Positions 47,742-56,022 of a stretch of 63,027 nt of DNA are shown one piece after another. The notes beneath the pieces were generated by a model. That model made no database searches and had not been told where the DNA came from. It saw only the letters and a program-made list of their open reading frames with translations. Position numbers and translations under genes: made by a program. The stretch spans positions 82,711-145,737 of the forward strand of contig JAQSCW010000032.1 in the NCBI GenBank assembly GCA_029945625.1, given 5' to 3'. How positions within the stretch are numbered: the first letter of the stretch is position 1; the number at the start of each line of letters is the position of its first letter. The DNA is from a bacterium. GTDB lineage: Bacteria > Bacteroidota > Bacteroidia > B-17B0 > Aurantibacillaceae.

Positions 47742-48242
47742 ATGGCAAGCATTAAAAAAATACTGTTAGGCTTAGGCATAGGAGGAGGTGTTGTAGCAGG
47801 AGGAATGTATCTGTGGAGATTGAATAAGACCTCGGTGAACTTGGAAGTTGTTCCAACGGTTAAGCTACACAAGTTGGATTTGCAAGGATTGGTGTTGAGA
47901 GTTGATGTGACGTTGAAAAATCCAACTCGCACGAGTTTAAAACTCAAGTTCCCTTTTATCAAATTACTGATTAAGGGAAGCAGCATCGGAAGCTCGCAAG
48001 CGGTCAATCAGGACATCGCACTTCCGGCTTTCGGTGAGGCAAAGTTCGAAGCGATAATGATTCGCATCCCGATGTTCAGCCTCCTCTCTACTGCCAAAGG
48101 CTTGTTGCAAGCAGTACAACAAGGAGAAGCCTTTAAGATTGGTGTAATGACCATGACAACAATTGATTTGGGATTTAAAAAAGTTCCTTATGACAAAACA
48201 GATGAAGTACAATTAATCGGAGTGCAAAATGGAAGCAAATAA
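47742..48242 (+). CDS. Single-span membrane protein with LEA2-like domain
   Basis: A 166-residue protein. The N terminus is a glycine-rich transmembrane anchor (KILLGLGIGGGVVAGGMYLW, residues 6-25), of a form repeated in other genes of this operon. Residues about 30-160 are beta-rich; LDLQGLVLRVDVTLKNPTRTSLKL is the LEA type 2 (WHy-like) pattern of a small beta sandwich. It overlaps the next gene by 14 bp. Role in virion or envelope attachment is inference. Confidence 0.62.
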   Translation: MASIKKILLGLGIGGGVVAGGMYLWRLNKTSVNLEVVPTVKLHKLDLQGLVLRVDVTLKNPTRTSLKLKFPFIKLLIKGSSIGSSQAVNQDIALPAFGEAKFEAIMIRIPMFSLLSTAKGLLQAVQQGEAFKIGVMTMTTIDLGFKKVPYDKTDEVQLIGVQNGSK

Positions 48243-49824
48243 AAAAAGGAAAATAAAAAGCGGAGAAGAATTCAACCACTTCTTTCCAAAACCAATGTTC
48301 CTTGATCCAACAATTAAAAAAGGCGCAACGGTAAATGACACAGTCCGATTCATTCCACAAGTAGTGCGAGAAACGTTGTTTCAGACTTCAAAGTTAGCAC
48401 CACTACTAAAAGGAAGTAATGTGTATGAGACCTGCAAAAACATTTGGGATTTTGTTTATACCCACATCGCTTACAAAAAAGATGAAGAAGGCAAAGAACA
48501 AATCAGAAGCCCTGCAAGAGGCTGGCACGATAGGTTTCACGGAATAGATTGCGATTGTTACACGGTGTTTATCAGCAGCATATTGAGCAACTTAAAAATA
48601 AAGCACAAACTGCGAATCACAAAATACAGCCAAGATCACTTTCAGCATATCTATCCGATAGTGCCGACAACAGCAGGAAATTACATCACGGTCGATTGTG
48701 TGGTAGACCGATTCAATTACGAAGAACCATACTCAGAAAAACAAGACACAAAAATGGAATTAGAATATTTAAATGGCGTACCCAGCACAAACAATATAGA
48801 TGTGCAAGACCTAATGGGTTGGGAGGAACTCAATGGCGAAGATGATTTAGGCAAACTCTTCAAAAAGAAAATGAGCGAACCTCCCGGAAGTGAAGGAGAC
48901 ACTTCAAAGAAAGGAAAACTAAAAAACCTTCTTCATAAAGGACTCCACATTACCAACAGATTAAATCCTGCGACCGCATTAATTCGTGAAGGCGTTTTAA
49001 TCAGCATGAAACTAAATCTTTTCAAAGTTGCTCAACGACTCAAGTACGCATACCTGAGTGAAGATGCTGCAAAGCAAAAAGAAATGGACATGAGCAAGTT
49101 TGAGAAACTAAAAAAAGTAAAAACAAAAATTGAAAAGATCTTTTACGATGCAGGTGGTAAACCCGAAAATCTGAAAAAAGCAATTCTTACAGGGAAGGGA
49201 AATAAAAAAGGAAAGCACGATGTCGATGGACTTGGCTACATCCCCGATGACATGGATGGAATGGACGAGAACACACCATCTGAAACTTTACTTGGAATTG
49301 ATATCTATCAAAGCGAAGGATTCGGAGAACTTGGATCGGCAACCGCAGCAGCAGCTTCTGTAACCGCAGCAACAGGGATCATTGGAGCGATTGCAGGATT
49401 ACTAAAAGGCATCGGAAATATGTTTCCTAAGAAAAGTAAAGAAGGAGAAGATTTTAATAACACAGAATCAAAACCAGGAGATGGAACATCGGAAGAAGAA
49501 GTTTCTAAAGGTGCAGCAGATATCAAGATCGTGAACAGCGATAATGGAGGCGCATTAATGAGAACATCCAACACTTCAAGTTCAGATAGTGGCGGAGATA
49601 ATTCGGGAGGAGATAAACCACCAAGTTTTTGGGAGAAGAATAAAAAATGGATTAAACCCACAGCGATTGGTTTAACAGGATTAGGATTGGTTTTTCTTGG
49701 AGTCAAAATGATGAAATCAAAACCATCTGCACCAACACCACAATTAACAGGAATGAAATCACGAAGGAAAAAAAAGAAAGGAGGACATAAGGGCAAGAAA
49801 AAACAAGCAGTAGCATACATGTAA
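48229..49824 (+). CDS. Membrane protein with transglutaminase-like cysteine peptidase domain
   Basis: A 531-residue protein. Residues about 55-185 have a transglutaminase-like papain fold: HGIDCDCYTVFISSIL with the nucleophile cysteine (about 107-109) and QHIYPIVPT with the His (about 139); an Asp follows in TVDCVVDRF. The central part (200-345) is helical and basic. Then comes an alanine/glycine-rich hydrophobic region (about 365-395), a Ser/Gly-rich linker and a C-terminal transmembrane anchor (AIGLTGLGLVFLGVKMM, about 480) with a basic tail. Possible roles: protein cross-linking, peptide cleavage in entry or maturation. Not a tape-measure protein by size or repeat pattern. Confidence 0.68.
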   Translation: MEANKKRKIKSGEEFNHFFPKPMFLDPTIKKGATVNDTVRFIPQVVRETLFQTSKLAPLLKGSNVYETCKNIWDFVYTHIAYKKDEEGKEQIRSPARGWHDRFHGIDCDCYTVFISSILSNLKIKHKLRITKYSQDHFQHIYPIVPTTAGNYITVDCVVDRFNYEEPYSEKQDTKMELEYLNGVPSTNNIDVQDLMGWEELNGEDDLGKLFKKKMSEPPGSEGDTSKKGKLKNLLHKGLHITNRLNPATALIREGVLISMKLNLFKVAQRLKYAYLSEDAAKQKEMDMSKFEKLKKVKTKIEKIFYDAGGKPENLKKAILTGKGNKKGKHDVDGLGYIPDDMDGMDENTPSETLLGIDIYQSEGFGELGSATAAAASVTAATGIIGAIAGLLKGIGNMFPKKSKEGEDFNNTESKPGDGTSEEEVSKGAADIKIVNSDNGGALMRTSNTSSSDSGGDNSGGDKPPSFWEKNKKWIKPTAIGLTGLGLVFLGVKMMKSKPSAPTPQLTGMKSRRKKKKGGHKGKKKQAVAYM

Positions 49825-49852
49825 AAAAACAAACGATTAAAAATAAAATAAA

Positions 49853-50440
49853 ATGGCAAACAGTAAAAACAGTTATCAAAAAGCAGCGCAGAAAAAAGCA
49901 CTCAACGGAACAGGCGATGGAAGCACCGGAGCGAAAGTGAAAGATGCAGCAACCGAGTTGGGAAAAGACATCGTTGTTGGAGTAATCGGAGGAGGAGTTG
50001 CAGGAGCGGCATTGGGAAGATTGTCCTTCCTTGTTGGAGCAGCAGTTTCAGGAGTCGGACACTTTTCTAAAAGCAGGATCGCCTCGGCACTCGGATTAGG
50101 AATGATGGCTTCGGGTACTTATCAAGCAGTATCAGGCATGAATGGAAAACCCGCAGAAGGATTACAAGGTGTAAAGGAAAGATTGCTCGCTTTAAAAGAC
50201 GACATGAAAAAAAGAATTTTCCTTGACAAAGTGTTGAAAGCAAAAGAGAAGAAGGAAGATGAGAACGGAACAAATGGTCTTGGTCAAGTACAATACTTCC
50301 TGCATCCAAACTCTGAAGAATCAGTAGGCGAATTAGACATGAGCGCTTTGGATAATATCCACCAACAAATCCAAAACAACGCCACCAACGGTCTTAACGG
50401 AGAAATGGAAGCAGTAGAACCATCAGAAAAAATCTACTAA
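49853..50440 (+). CDS. Glycine-zipper membrane protein upstream of capsid candidate
   Basis: A 195-residue protein of unknown family. A polar N terminus is followed by two glycine-zipper helices (IVVGVIGGGVAGAALGRLSFLVG and ASALGLGMMASGTYQAVSG, residues about 40-100), a basic helical stretch with a KKRIFLDKVLKAKEKKE charge cluster, and an acidic tail. Such zippers occur in viral membrane and scaffolding proteins. It directly precedes the best major capsid candidate. Confidence 0.55.
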   Translation: MANSKNSYQKAAQKKALNGTGDGSTGAKVKDAATELGKDIVVGVIGGGVAGAALGRLSFLVGAAVSGVGHFSKSRIASALGLGMMASGTYQAVSGMNGKPAEGLQGVKERLLALKDDMKKRIFLDKVLKAKEKKEDENGTNGLGQVQYFLHPNSEESVGELDMSALDNIHQQIQNNATNGLNGEMEAVEPSEKIY

Positions 50441-50507
50441 AAAAAACAGAACATCCATCACACACACAAAAAAATAACCAGAAGTTAAATTTTTAAAAAC
50501 AAAAATT

Positions 50508-51227
50508 ATGTTAGAACTATTAGACGGAACAGAACAGTACAACAATGCCGGAGCATTACTTGGATTAGAAGGCGCAGAGGGAGAAGAGTTATTGGGCGCA
50601 CTTCGAAGAATGAATCCCATCGCTCGTCAACGCACGATTAACAAGTTGGCAAGTCCGGGTGCGATGAGCAGAGGCTCTCGTGCAGAAATGGAAAAGCACT
50701 TTGCAGAATTACCTGCTCATATTAAAAGTGCGTTAGCAAAAGGAGAATTGCGTTTGGCAGATACCATCGTGTATTCCATCAAACCGGTGAATTCAAAAAC
50801 CATCAAGTTGTTTGAAACTCAGGATGTGAAAGAAGTTGGTTTGAGAAATATCAGCAACGCAAAATTACCAAAGAACCAAGCATTATTGGTAAGCGGAATC
50901 TACTTGTTAGCATCAATTCCAACAGATGCAACACCTGATAAAGTAATGGGATCGAAGTTTATTCAATTGGAAGACTTCCCTGCAATTGCAAGTGGAGAGT
51001 TCAGCTTAAAAGCGAACAAAAAAATCATCATCCCTGAGACAAGCATTGCAGCTTTTAAAACAAGCAACATGCACAACTTACCATTGGGTTATTACAAATT
51101 AGCGAACCCTCGCTTGATTCACGATGACATCTTGGTAGAGTTTACAGTTGACTTAGGTTCAATGGAAGGACTTGATCCAAAGACACAATTGTATGTTGGT
51201 TTACACGGAACGATTACCACTCCTTAA
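50508..51227 (+). CDS. Candidate major capsid protein (beta-rich, unknown family)
   Basis: A 239-residue protein not matching a family I can name. About 60 residues of basic helical N terminus (LGALRRMNPIARQRTINKLASP) are followed by about 175 residues that read as alternating short beta strands and loops, ending in LYVGLHGTITTP, as in jelly-roll capsid proteins. It has no signal, no membrane helix and its own 67-bp leader with an A-rich ribosome site. An inverted repeat directly after its stop could be a partial terminator, as is common after highly expressed capsid genes. Assignment is inference from size, composition and order. Confidence 0.5.
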   Translation: MLELLDGTEQYNNAGALLGLEGAEGEELLGALRRMNPIARQRTINKLASPGAMSRGSRAEMEKHFAELPAHIKSALAKGELRLADTIVYSIKPVNSKTIKLFETQDVKEVGLRNISNAKLPKNQALLVSGIYLLASIPTDATPDKVMGSKFIQLEDFPAIASGEFSLKANKKIIIPETSIAAFKTSNMHNLPLGYYKLANPRLIHDDILVEFTVDLGSMEGLDPKTQLYVGLHGTITTP

Positions 51228-51243
51228 TAATTAACCAAATAGT

Positions 51244-51261
51244 CGGGAGAGCAATCTCCCG
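51244..51261 (+). terminator. Hairpin after capsid candidate, possible partial terminator
   Basis: Stem CGGGAGA/TCTCCCG, loop GCAA, then GCTTTAAAA. The T-run is short, so it may stabilise the upstream message or give partial termination within the operon. Confidence 0.5.
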
Positions 51262-51280
51262 GCTTTAAAAAAACAATACC

Positions 51281-51664
51281 ATGTTAAAAGCAACAAAAAA
51301 AAGATTTGACATAAAGATTACTCAGGCGAACTCAACTGTGAGCGACACCTTTGAACTCGACAAGAACATTGTGAAAGTGCATGGTGTGTTGGTTACATCG
51401 GATAAGGACGACCTACTGTATTACAGAGGAACTCAAAAGATTGAAATAAATAAAGAAGAGTTCTTTCCTGACAATTACGAAAGCAAATTGTTGATGTCAG
51501 GAATAAATGTAGCACCTAAACAACGCTACTATGATTTAGGAGGTGTATCACCCGGCAATGGAAGAGTTCAAATCGTTTACAAAGATTTGGATGATGGCAG
51601 AACGGTGTTCACAGCATATAGAGTGAGTTTGTATTTGGACTGTGAAATGGAGGATGAGTTATGA
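51281..51664 (+). CDS. Small beta-rich protein, possible minor capsid or spike component
   Basis: A 127-residue protein with alternating hydrophobic/polar residues throughout (FDIKITQANSTVSDTFELD, VHGVLVTSDKDDLLYYRGT, RVSLYLDCEMED), typical of an all-beta fold. No catalytic residues or membrane span are seen. Its stop overlaps the next start (ATGATG), so it is coupled to the 183-residue protein. Together with its neighbours it makes a run of beta-rich genes as in capsid/vertex clusters. Confidence 0.52.
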   Translation: MLKATKKRFDIKITQANSTVSDTFELDKNIVKVHGVLVTSDKDDLLYYRGTQKIEINKEEFFPDNYESKLLMSGINVAPKQRYYDLGGVSPGNGRVQIVYKDLDDGRTVFTAYRVSLYLDCEMEDEL

Positions 51665-52212
51665 TGAAAGAGGGAGTGATAATTACCAAGATCAATATCA
51701 AGCGACAAGGAGAGCGAAAGCATTTTCAAATAAAGCTTCCGAATGATACCAAGTTTATAATTGGAGTAGAATACGGAGGGAGACTAATTAGCAAGTCAGA
51801 CGTAGTGAAGTTTGCAGCAGCAGAAATAGCAGCCCCACCAATAAAATCTCCGGTACTTGAAACATGGCATACAGCGATTGATACAGTAGTGGTTGGAGAA
51901 AGATCGAAAGGTTTATTTAAAAGAAACCAATTAGTCGGAGAGTTGAAATTGCAAAGTAGCGAAGAGTCGAATTGGTTTTATTCCACCGATGTTTTTGTAG
52001 CAGACGCAAACTTAAGCTACGGAGATTTTTCAAACGCAGGTTTCAAAGTGAATGATTTTACGCACGGCAATAAAAGAACAGAAGAGTTTGTGAAGGTAGA
52101 TGCCGAGTCAACAATTATTCAGGGATGGTACTTGGACGCTCTCGGTAAATCACAAAAGGTGGACATCAATTACGAAGTGACAATTTATGTATGGATTAAT
52201 GTGGAGGAATAG
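51661..52212 (+). CDS. Beta-rich protein, possible second capsid or spike component
   Basis: A 183-residue protein predicted mostly beta (GVIITKINIKRQGERKHFQI, FIIGVEYGGRLISK, WFYSTDVFVADANLS, VDINYEVTIYVWIN). No known domain. The start ATG could be 51661 or 51664; either overlaps the upstream stop. By position and composition a virion component is plausible, with the caution that many unrelated small proteins are beta-rich. Confidence 0.52.
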   Translation: MMKEGVIITKINIKRQGERKHFQIKLPNDTKFIIGVEYGGRLISKSDVVKFAAAEIAAPPIKSPVLETWHTAIDTVVVGERSKGLFKRNQLVGELKLQSSEESNWFYSTDVFVADANLSYGDFSNAGFKVNDFTHGNKRTEEFVKVDAESTIIQGWYLDALGKSQKVDINYEVTIYVWINVEE

Positions 52213-52215
52213 ACA

Positions 52216-52554
52216 ATGACAATAAATCTTGCTTTAGAATACATCCCACGCAGGATGCAAGAATTAGGATACAAGGCAGATTACTTTATCCGATTCCGAC
52301 ACTTGGTTTTACAGCCGAATGAAGAACAAACCATTGATGCTTTTAACCAATTCTATTACCTGATTGAAGAAGCCGAAAATGTAAGAGTAGAAAGTGAAAC
52401 GGGAATTTTCGACTTGAGTGAAAGCACGACCAATGAAATGCAATACGAACACCAAAGTAAAATACAGATCACAAATTACTTATCCGGTATTAATCACTTG
52501 CGATTTATCCAAGTAATACCAAAACACAAAATAAAAACTAAAAATAAAAAATAA
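52216..52554 (+). CDS. Hypothetical protein of the viral operon
   Basis: A 112-residue protein; no domain recognised. The N terminus (LALEYIPRRMQELGYKADYF) is helical; the rest is mixed (DYFIRFRHLVLQPNEEQTID and FNQFYYLIEEAENVRVESE), with a lysine-rich end. It lies 3 bp after the previous gene, and its stop overlaps the next ATG. Confidence 0.5.
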   Translation: MTINLALEYIPRRMQELGYKADYFIRFRHLVLQPNEEQTIDAFNQFYYLIEEAENVRVESETGIFDLSESTTNEMQYEHQSKIQITNYLSGINHLRFIQVIPKHKIKTKNKK

Positions 52555-53414
52555 TGCAACAAACAAATCCATACAATGATGTGAAGCTATCACAATTTAA
52601 AATGTGGCTGCACGACATGGTTGACAAAGGCGAAGGAAAATTTATTGAGGTGTATGTTAATGATGTAAAAGTTGTACCACGCACAAGTAAAATCGAATCC
52701 CTTGATGACCATAAAGTGTATTTAGAAGATACGACCGAGACAGTAAAAGTATTTGTCTACAACACCGAGAATTCAAACCGTTACACACAGTTCCTGTTTT
52801 TCATTGAAAAGAAAAAGCCCTCAGAAGTTGTTGAACAAGTTCAAACACCACAAGTAATAGGCTTGTCAGGGATCGAGTTGGAAAACAAAATTACAGAACG
52901 ATTGACTGTTGCATTGATGCAGGAGAGAGAGCGTTGGCAAAATGAATTGATGAAGCGTGAGTTTGAAACCTGCAAAAAAGACTTATCAGATGCAGAAGAA
53001 TACATCGAAGATTTAGAACAAAAGCTAAGTCACTACAAAAGTAAAAAATTGCATTGGGGTGATGTAAACCTTGGCGATGTCGCTTCTGTGATTGTTGAAG
53101 GGATGGTAAAACGTAATCCGCATTGGGTTGCCAAATTACCGGGCGGAGATGCGCTTGCAGGATTGATCGCACAGGAATCTATAACAGAAAATGCAACAGC
53201 AGAAGTGATTGAAAACGAAGTGGTATTTAAAAAGAAAACACCTAACGAAGAAGGGATGTCTGATGAAACAAAAGCGCAGCTTGGATTCTTAAAACAATTA
53301 GAGTCACACTTCAATCAGGAACAGCTTGACAAAATTATGCTCATCCTGCAATCCTTTGTGGAAGTGCCAAAGAACATCGAAACAGTATTTGAATTATTAG
53401 AAATCAAAAAGTAA
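52554..53414 (+). CDS. Coiled-coil protein of the viral operon
   Basis: A 286-residue cytoplasmic-type protein. Residues 1-85 are mixed alpha/beta; about 105-165 form a coiled coil (KDLSDAEEYIEDLEQKLS); the middle has a conserved-looking NPHWVAKLPGGDALAG segment and the C terminus ends in a helical bundle (LDKIMLILQSFVEVPKNIE). No enzymatic motif. A scaffold or assembly role would fit its place between beta-rich genes, but this is inference. Confidence 0.55.
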   Translation: MQQTNPYNDVKLSQFKMWLHDMVDKGEGKFIEVYVNDVKVVPRTSKIESLDDHKVYLEDTTETVKVFVYNTENSNRYTQFLFFIEKKKPSEVVEQVQTPQVIGLSGIELENKITERLTVALMQERERWQNELMKREFETCKKDLSDAEEYIEDLEQKLSHYKSKKLHWGDVNLGDVASVIVEGMVKRNPHWVAKLPGGDALAGLIAQESITENATAEVIENEVVFKKKTPNEEGMSDETKAQLGFLKQLESHFNQEQLDKIMLILQSFVEVPKNIETVFELLEIKK

Positions 53415-53415
53415 A

Positions 53416-53598
53416 ATGACAAAATTTAGTTACGACTTAACAATTGAAGCAGCTACTGAAGCAGAAGCCGATTCTAAAATGAGTGCCATAGGCACTTTAT
53501 TGAAAAAACTAACGACAAAGGAGTTTCTAAAACTTGCCGACATCGTTAAAAACGATCCAGTAAAAACTGCATTAGCAAAAAAAGCATTAGGAGTTTAA
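53416..53598 (+). CDS. Small helical protein
   Basis: Sixty residues: a short strand (FSYDLTIEAATEAEADSKM) then two helices (LLKKLTTKEFLKLADIVK, DPVKTALAKKALGV). Similar small proteins are common in Bacteroidota elements and phages without a known function. It starts 1 base after the preceding stop and 1 base precedes the next ATG. Confidence 0.55.
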   Translation: MTKFSYDLTIEAATEAEADSKMSAIGTLLKKLTTKEFLKLADIVKNDPVKTALAKKALGV

Positions 53599-53599
53599 A

Positions 53600-54277
53600 A
53601 TGAAAAAAGATACCACCAATAATGATTTAACTGTGAAGGAGAAGATCCTGTACTCCCTGATTGGATTGGGGATTGTAGGCGGTGGTGTTTTCTTTGGGAG
53701 AAAACTTGTTGTGAAGAGTGTTGCTAATCGTGAAGAGAAAAAATCTTTTGAAGACGGTACGCCTGCAACTTATGCCAAGCAAATTAAAATGGCATTTGAG
53801 AATGATGGATGGTGGGGAACGGATACCGAAAAATTAAGAACCACGTTACAAGACATTCCAAGCAAACAAGTTTTTCTCAAAGTTCAAGAGTCATACAAAA
53901 AACTCTACAACTCAAACATGATTACCGATATGAGTGATGAGTTGCAAACTACCGAGTACAATGAGATGCTTCAAATCATCGGACAGAAACCTGATAAAAC
54001 AGGCGGTAAACCAACTAATGTGGTAACAAGCTATGATGGATGGGCAAAGCGATTAAAAGCAGCCTTCGACAAATCTTATGGCTTTTTACCGGGCACAGAT
54101 GAAGAAGCTATCAAAGCAGTTTTTAATGAAATGCCAACTCAAAAAGCATTCATCATGACAGCAGCATTCTACAAAAAACTCTATGGGAATAATCTCATGG
54201 ATGATTTAAAGAGTGAGTTGGAGGTTTGGGAGCTTTCTGATTATTTAAAAATAATAACGACAAAACCAAAGGGATAA
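53600..54277 (+). CDS. Membrane-anchored protein with two annexin-like repeats
   Basis: A 225-residue protein. Residues 11-33 form the operon's glycine-rich membrane anchor (ILYSLIGLGIVGGGVFFG). Two repeats of about 75 residues follow (about 48-125 and 135-215). Each has a GTD(T/E) motif after an aromatic/glycine segment, then LRTTLQDIP/AIKAVFNEMP, Y-K-K-L-Y, and D-x-L/E-S/D-E-L. The second reads GTDEEAI ... FYKKLYGNNLMDDLKSEL, strikingly like an annexin repeat. Annexins bind membranes with calcium; four repeats are usual, here only two. Homology is inferred by eye and calcium ligands are not proven. Confidence 0.65.
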   Translation: MKKDTTNNDLTVKEKILYSLIGLGIVGGGVFFGRKLVVKSVANREEKKSFEDGTPATYAKQIKMAFENDGWWGTDTEKLRTTLQDIPSKQVFLKVQESYKKLYNSNMITDMSDELQTTEYNEMLQIIGQKPDKTGGKPTNVVTSYDGWAKRLKAAFDKSYGFLPGTDEEAIKAVFNEMPTQKAFIMTAAFYKKLYGNNLMDDLKSELEVWELSDYLKIITTKPKG

Positions 54278-54900
54278 TGGAAAACAAAACACACAATAAA
54301 AGAAAAACAATCCTGATTGGACTGGGCGTATTAGGAACTGGAGTCGCAGGATTCTTGGGATGGCACTATTTGAAGAACAAGAGGAAAGCGAATCAGGAAG
54401 AAGACACAACCTCTATTGCAGAATCATCGGGCGGAGGATCAACATCAATGCCTTCTTCAAGGAACGATGATTTTCCTTTGAAAAGAGGAAGTAAAGGAAA
54501 CCGAGTAACACAATTACAAAATGCCTTAGTGAAAAAATACGGTGCAAGCATACTACCAAAATACGGAGTGGATGGAATGTTCGGAAAAGAAGTGGAAGCA
54601 GCTTTAGTGAGGGCTAAGATGCCGACATCAATTAACGAAAGCAATTATTCCAAATTGGTGGGTGGTGGTTTAACCGGATTAATAAAACATGGAGAAGAGA
54701 TCGTGACCATTTCTGATTGTGAAATCTTCAAATCCAAAGGCATAATGAAAATCAAAATGCCAAAGCATATTGTGCTTGGAGAAAAAGAGTTTACTCACCA
54801 AGGTTGGATTTATTTCATTCCTAAAAACAGCACAGAATTATTCAGAGTAAAAAAAGAAGAAGTAAAATCATTAACAGAATTTAAAAATGAAAAATCTTAG
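54277..54900 (+). CDS. Membrane-anchored peptidoglycan-binding protein
   Basis: A 207-residue protein: N-terminal glycine-rich membrane anchor (ILIGLGVLGTGVAGFLGWHY, residues 11-30), a Ser/Gly/Pro linker, then a PG_binding_1 domain (about 68-130: LKRGSKGNRVTQLQNAL, YGVDGMFGKEVEAAL), and a basic beta-rich C-terminal part of about 75 residues. The domain recognises the peptidoglycan stem peptide. It overlaps the amidase gene by 14 bp, so the two are coupled. Confidence 0.82.
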   Translation: MENKTHNKRKTILIGLGVLGTGVAGFLGWHYLKNKRKANQEEDTTSIAESSGGGSTSMPSSRNDDFPLKRGSKGNRVTQLQNALVKKYGASILPKYGVDGMFGKEVEAALVRAKMPTSINESNYSKLVGGGLTGLIKHGEEIVTISDCEIFKSKGIMKIKMPKHIVLGEKEFTHQGWIYFIPKNSTELFRVKKEEVKSLTEFKNEKS

Positions 54901-55333
54901 AAACATAAAATACATCGTGGTTCATTGCACCGCAACACCTATCACAACAGATCTCAATTCAATCAAGAGATATTGGAAAGAAGTAAGAGGATGGGGCGAC
55001 ACTCCGGGATATCATTACCTGATCCAGCGTTTTGGAAACGTAGTGCAGTTGCTTGATGAAACCAAGAACAGCAATGGCGTGTACCGGCACAATTCGAACT
55101 GCATCAGCTTAGCTTACACAGGTGGAATTGATAAAGAAGGAAAGCCGGTGGATAACAGAAGTGAAGCGCAAAAGCACGCCATGTTTGATTTGATCGTTTC
55201 TCTTACCGAGAAATATCCTCAAGCAGAAGTGTTGGGACACCGTGACTTTCCCGATGTGCATAAAGCCTGCCCCTGCTTCGATGTAAAGACTTGGTTGAAG
55301 GAGTATGAACCCGATTTAGGAAATGCCGCATAA
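54887..55333 (+). CDS. N-acetylmuramoyl-L-alanine amidase (Amidase_2/PGRP)
   Basis: Cuts the bond between muramic acid and the stem peptide. The 148-residue protein is one complete Amidase_2 domain. Zinc ligands: His in IVVHCTATP (about residue 14), His and Cys in HKACPCF near the end; GYHYLIQRFG and GHRDFP are hallmarks. No signal peptide, as in T7-type and many phage endolysins. It sits between a peptidoglycan-binding protein and an L,D-transpeptidase-like protein, so a cell-wall entry or lysis unit is the likely job. Confidence 0.93.
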   Translation: MKNLRNIKYIVVHCTATPITTDLNSIKRYWKEVRGWGDTPGYHYLIQRFGNVVQLLDETKNSNGVYRHNSNCISLAYTGGIDKEGKPVDNRSEAQKHAMFDLIVSLTEKYPQAEVLGHRDFPDVHKACPCFDVKTWLKEYEPDLGNAA

Positions 55334-56022
55334 TGGTACTATCGAAGATCAGAGGAATTCTACGAAGTAAAGGATACGAACTCTATACAAAACCACACGA
55401 ACTAAATATAGTCGGGATCAGGTCAGCAAGTACCATCCCCAATAGGTTTGATGATGAGATTCATGTCTTTTACAAAGTAGCTCCCTTAAATTGGTTTTAC
55501 CATGTCTACAAGGTCACTACTGATCCGGGTACATTTTGGTTGCGTAATCCAATGCAGCCTCAAGGTACAGCCATACTTGCCCAAGGACAATACAAGGGTG
55601 CTTATAGAATCGGATTGCATCAAGGAAAGTACAAAGCGTTAGTTGAGGCAAAGCCACTAACAGTAATTAGAGATTACGACAGAGATGCAAAACTTGATTT
55701 TAGAAATGGCAAAAAGGATAAAGGAATGTTTGGGATTAATATCCACCGAGCAAGTTTGAATGGGATCACAAAGCAAGTAGATAAATACTCAGCCGGATGT
55801 CAGGTCTTCGCCAACATCAATGAATTTAACGAGTTCATGGGTTTAGCAGAGAAGCACAGGTCACTTCATGGTAACAGTTTTACTTATACGCTACTTGATT
55901 TCAGATCGGTAAAAAGGCAAACCATAAAACGATGGGCAATCGGATCGGTATCGATAGCATTGGGTTTAACAGCCTTGTGGGGAATTCTGAGAAAGAAAAA
56001 CAAAAATAAAAAACGAAAATGA
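55333..56022 (+). CDS. L,D-transpeptidase-like membrane protein
   Basis: A 229-residue protein with a YkuD-like pattern: GMFGINIHRAS (His) and DKYSAGCQVFAN, which fits the SxGC catalytic motif; the region before it (YKALVEAKPLTVIRD) is beta-rich. The C terminus is a single transmembrane segment (GSVSIALGLTALWGIL) with a poly-basic tail. Family enzymes form or exchange 3-3 peptidoglycan cross-links; in phages similar domains act as wall hydrolases or ligases. Its start overlaps the amidase stop by 1 base. Confidence 0.68.
   Translation: MVLSKIRGILRSKGYELYTKPHELNIVGIRSASTIPNRFDDEIHVFYKVAPLNWFYHVYKVTTDPGTFWLRNPMQPQGTAILAQGQYKGAYRIGLHQGKYKALVEAKPLTVIRDYDRDAKLDFRNGKKDKGMFGINIHRASLNGITKQVDKYSAGCQVFANINEFNEFMGLAEKHRSLHGNSFTYTLLDFRSVKRQTIKRWAIGSVSIALGLTALWGILRKKNKNKKRK

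Noticed and set aside
47420-49901. Minus-strand frames of up to 197 residues under the viral operon
   Set aside because: Ser/Pro/Leu-rich antisense of clearly coding plus-strand genes.
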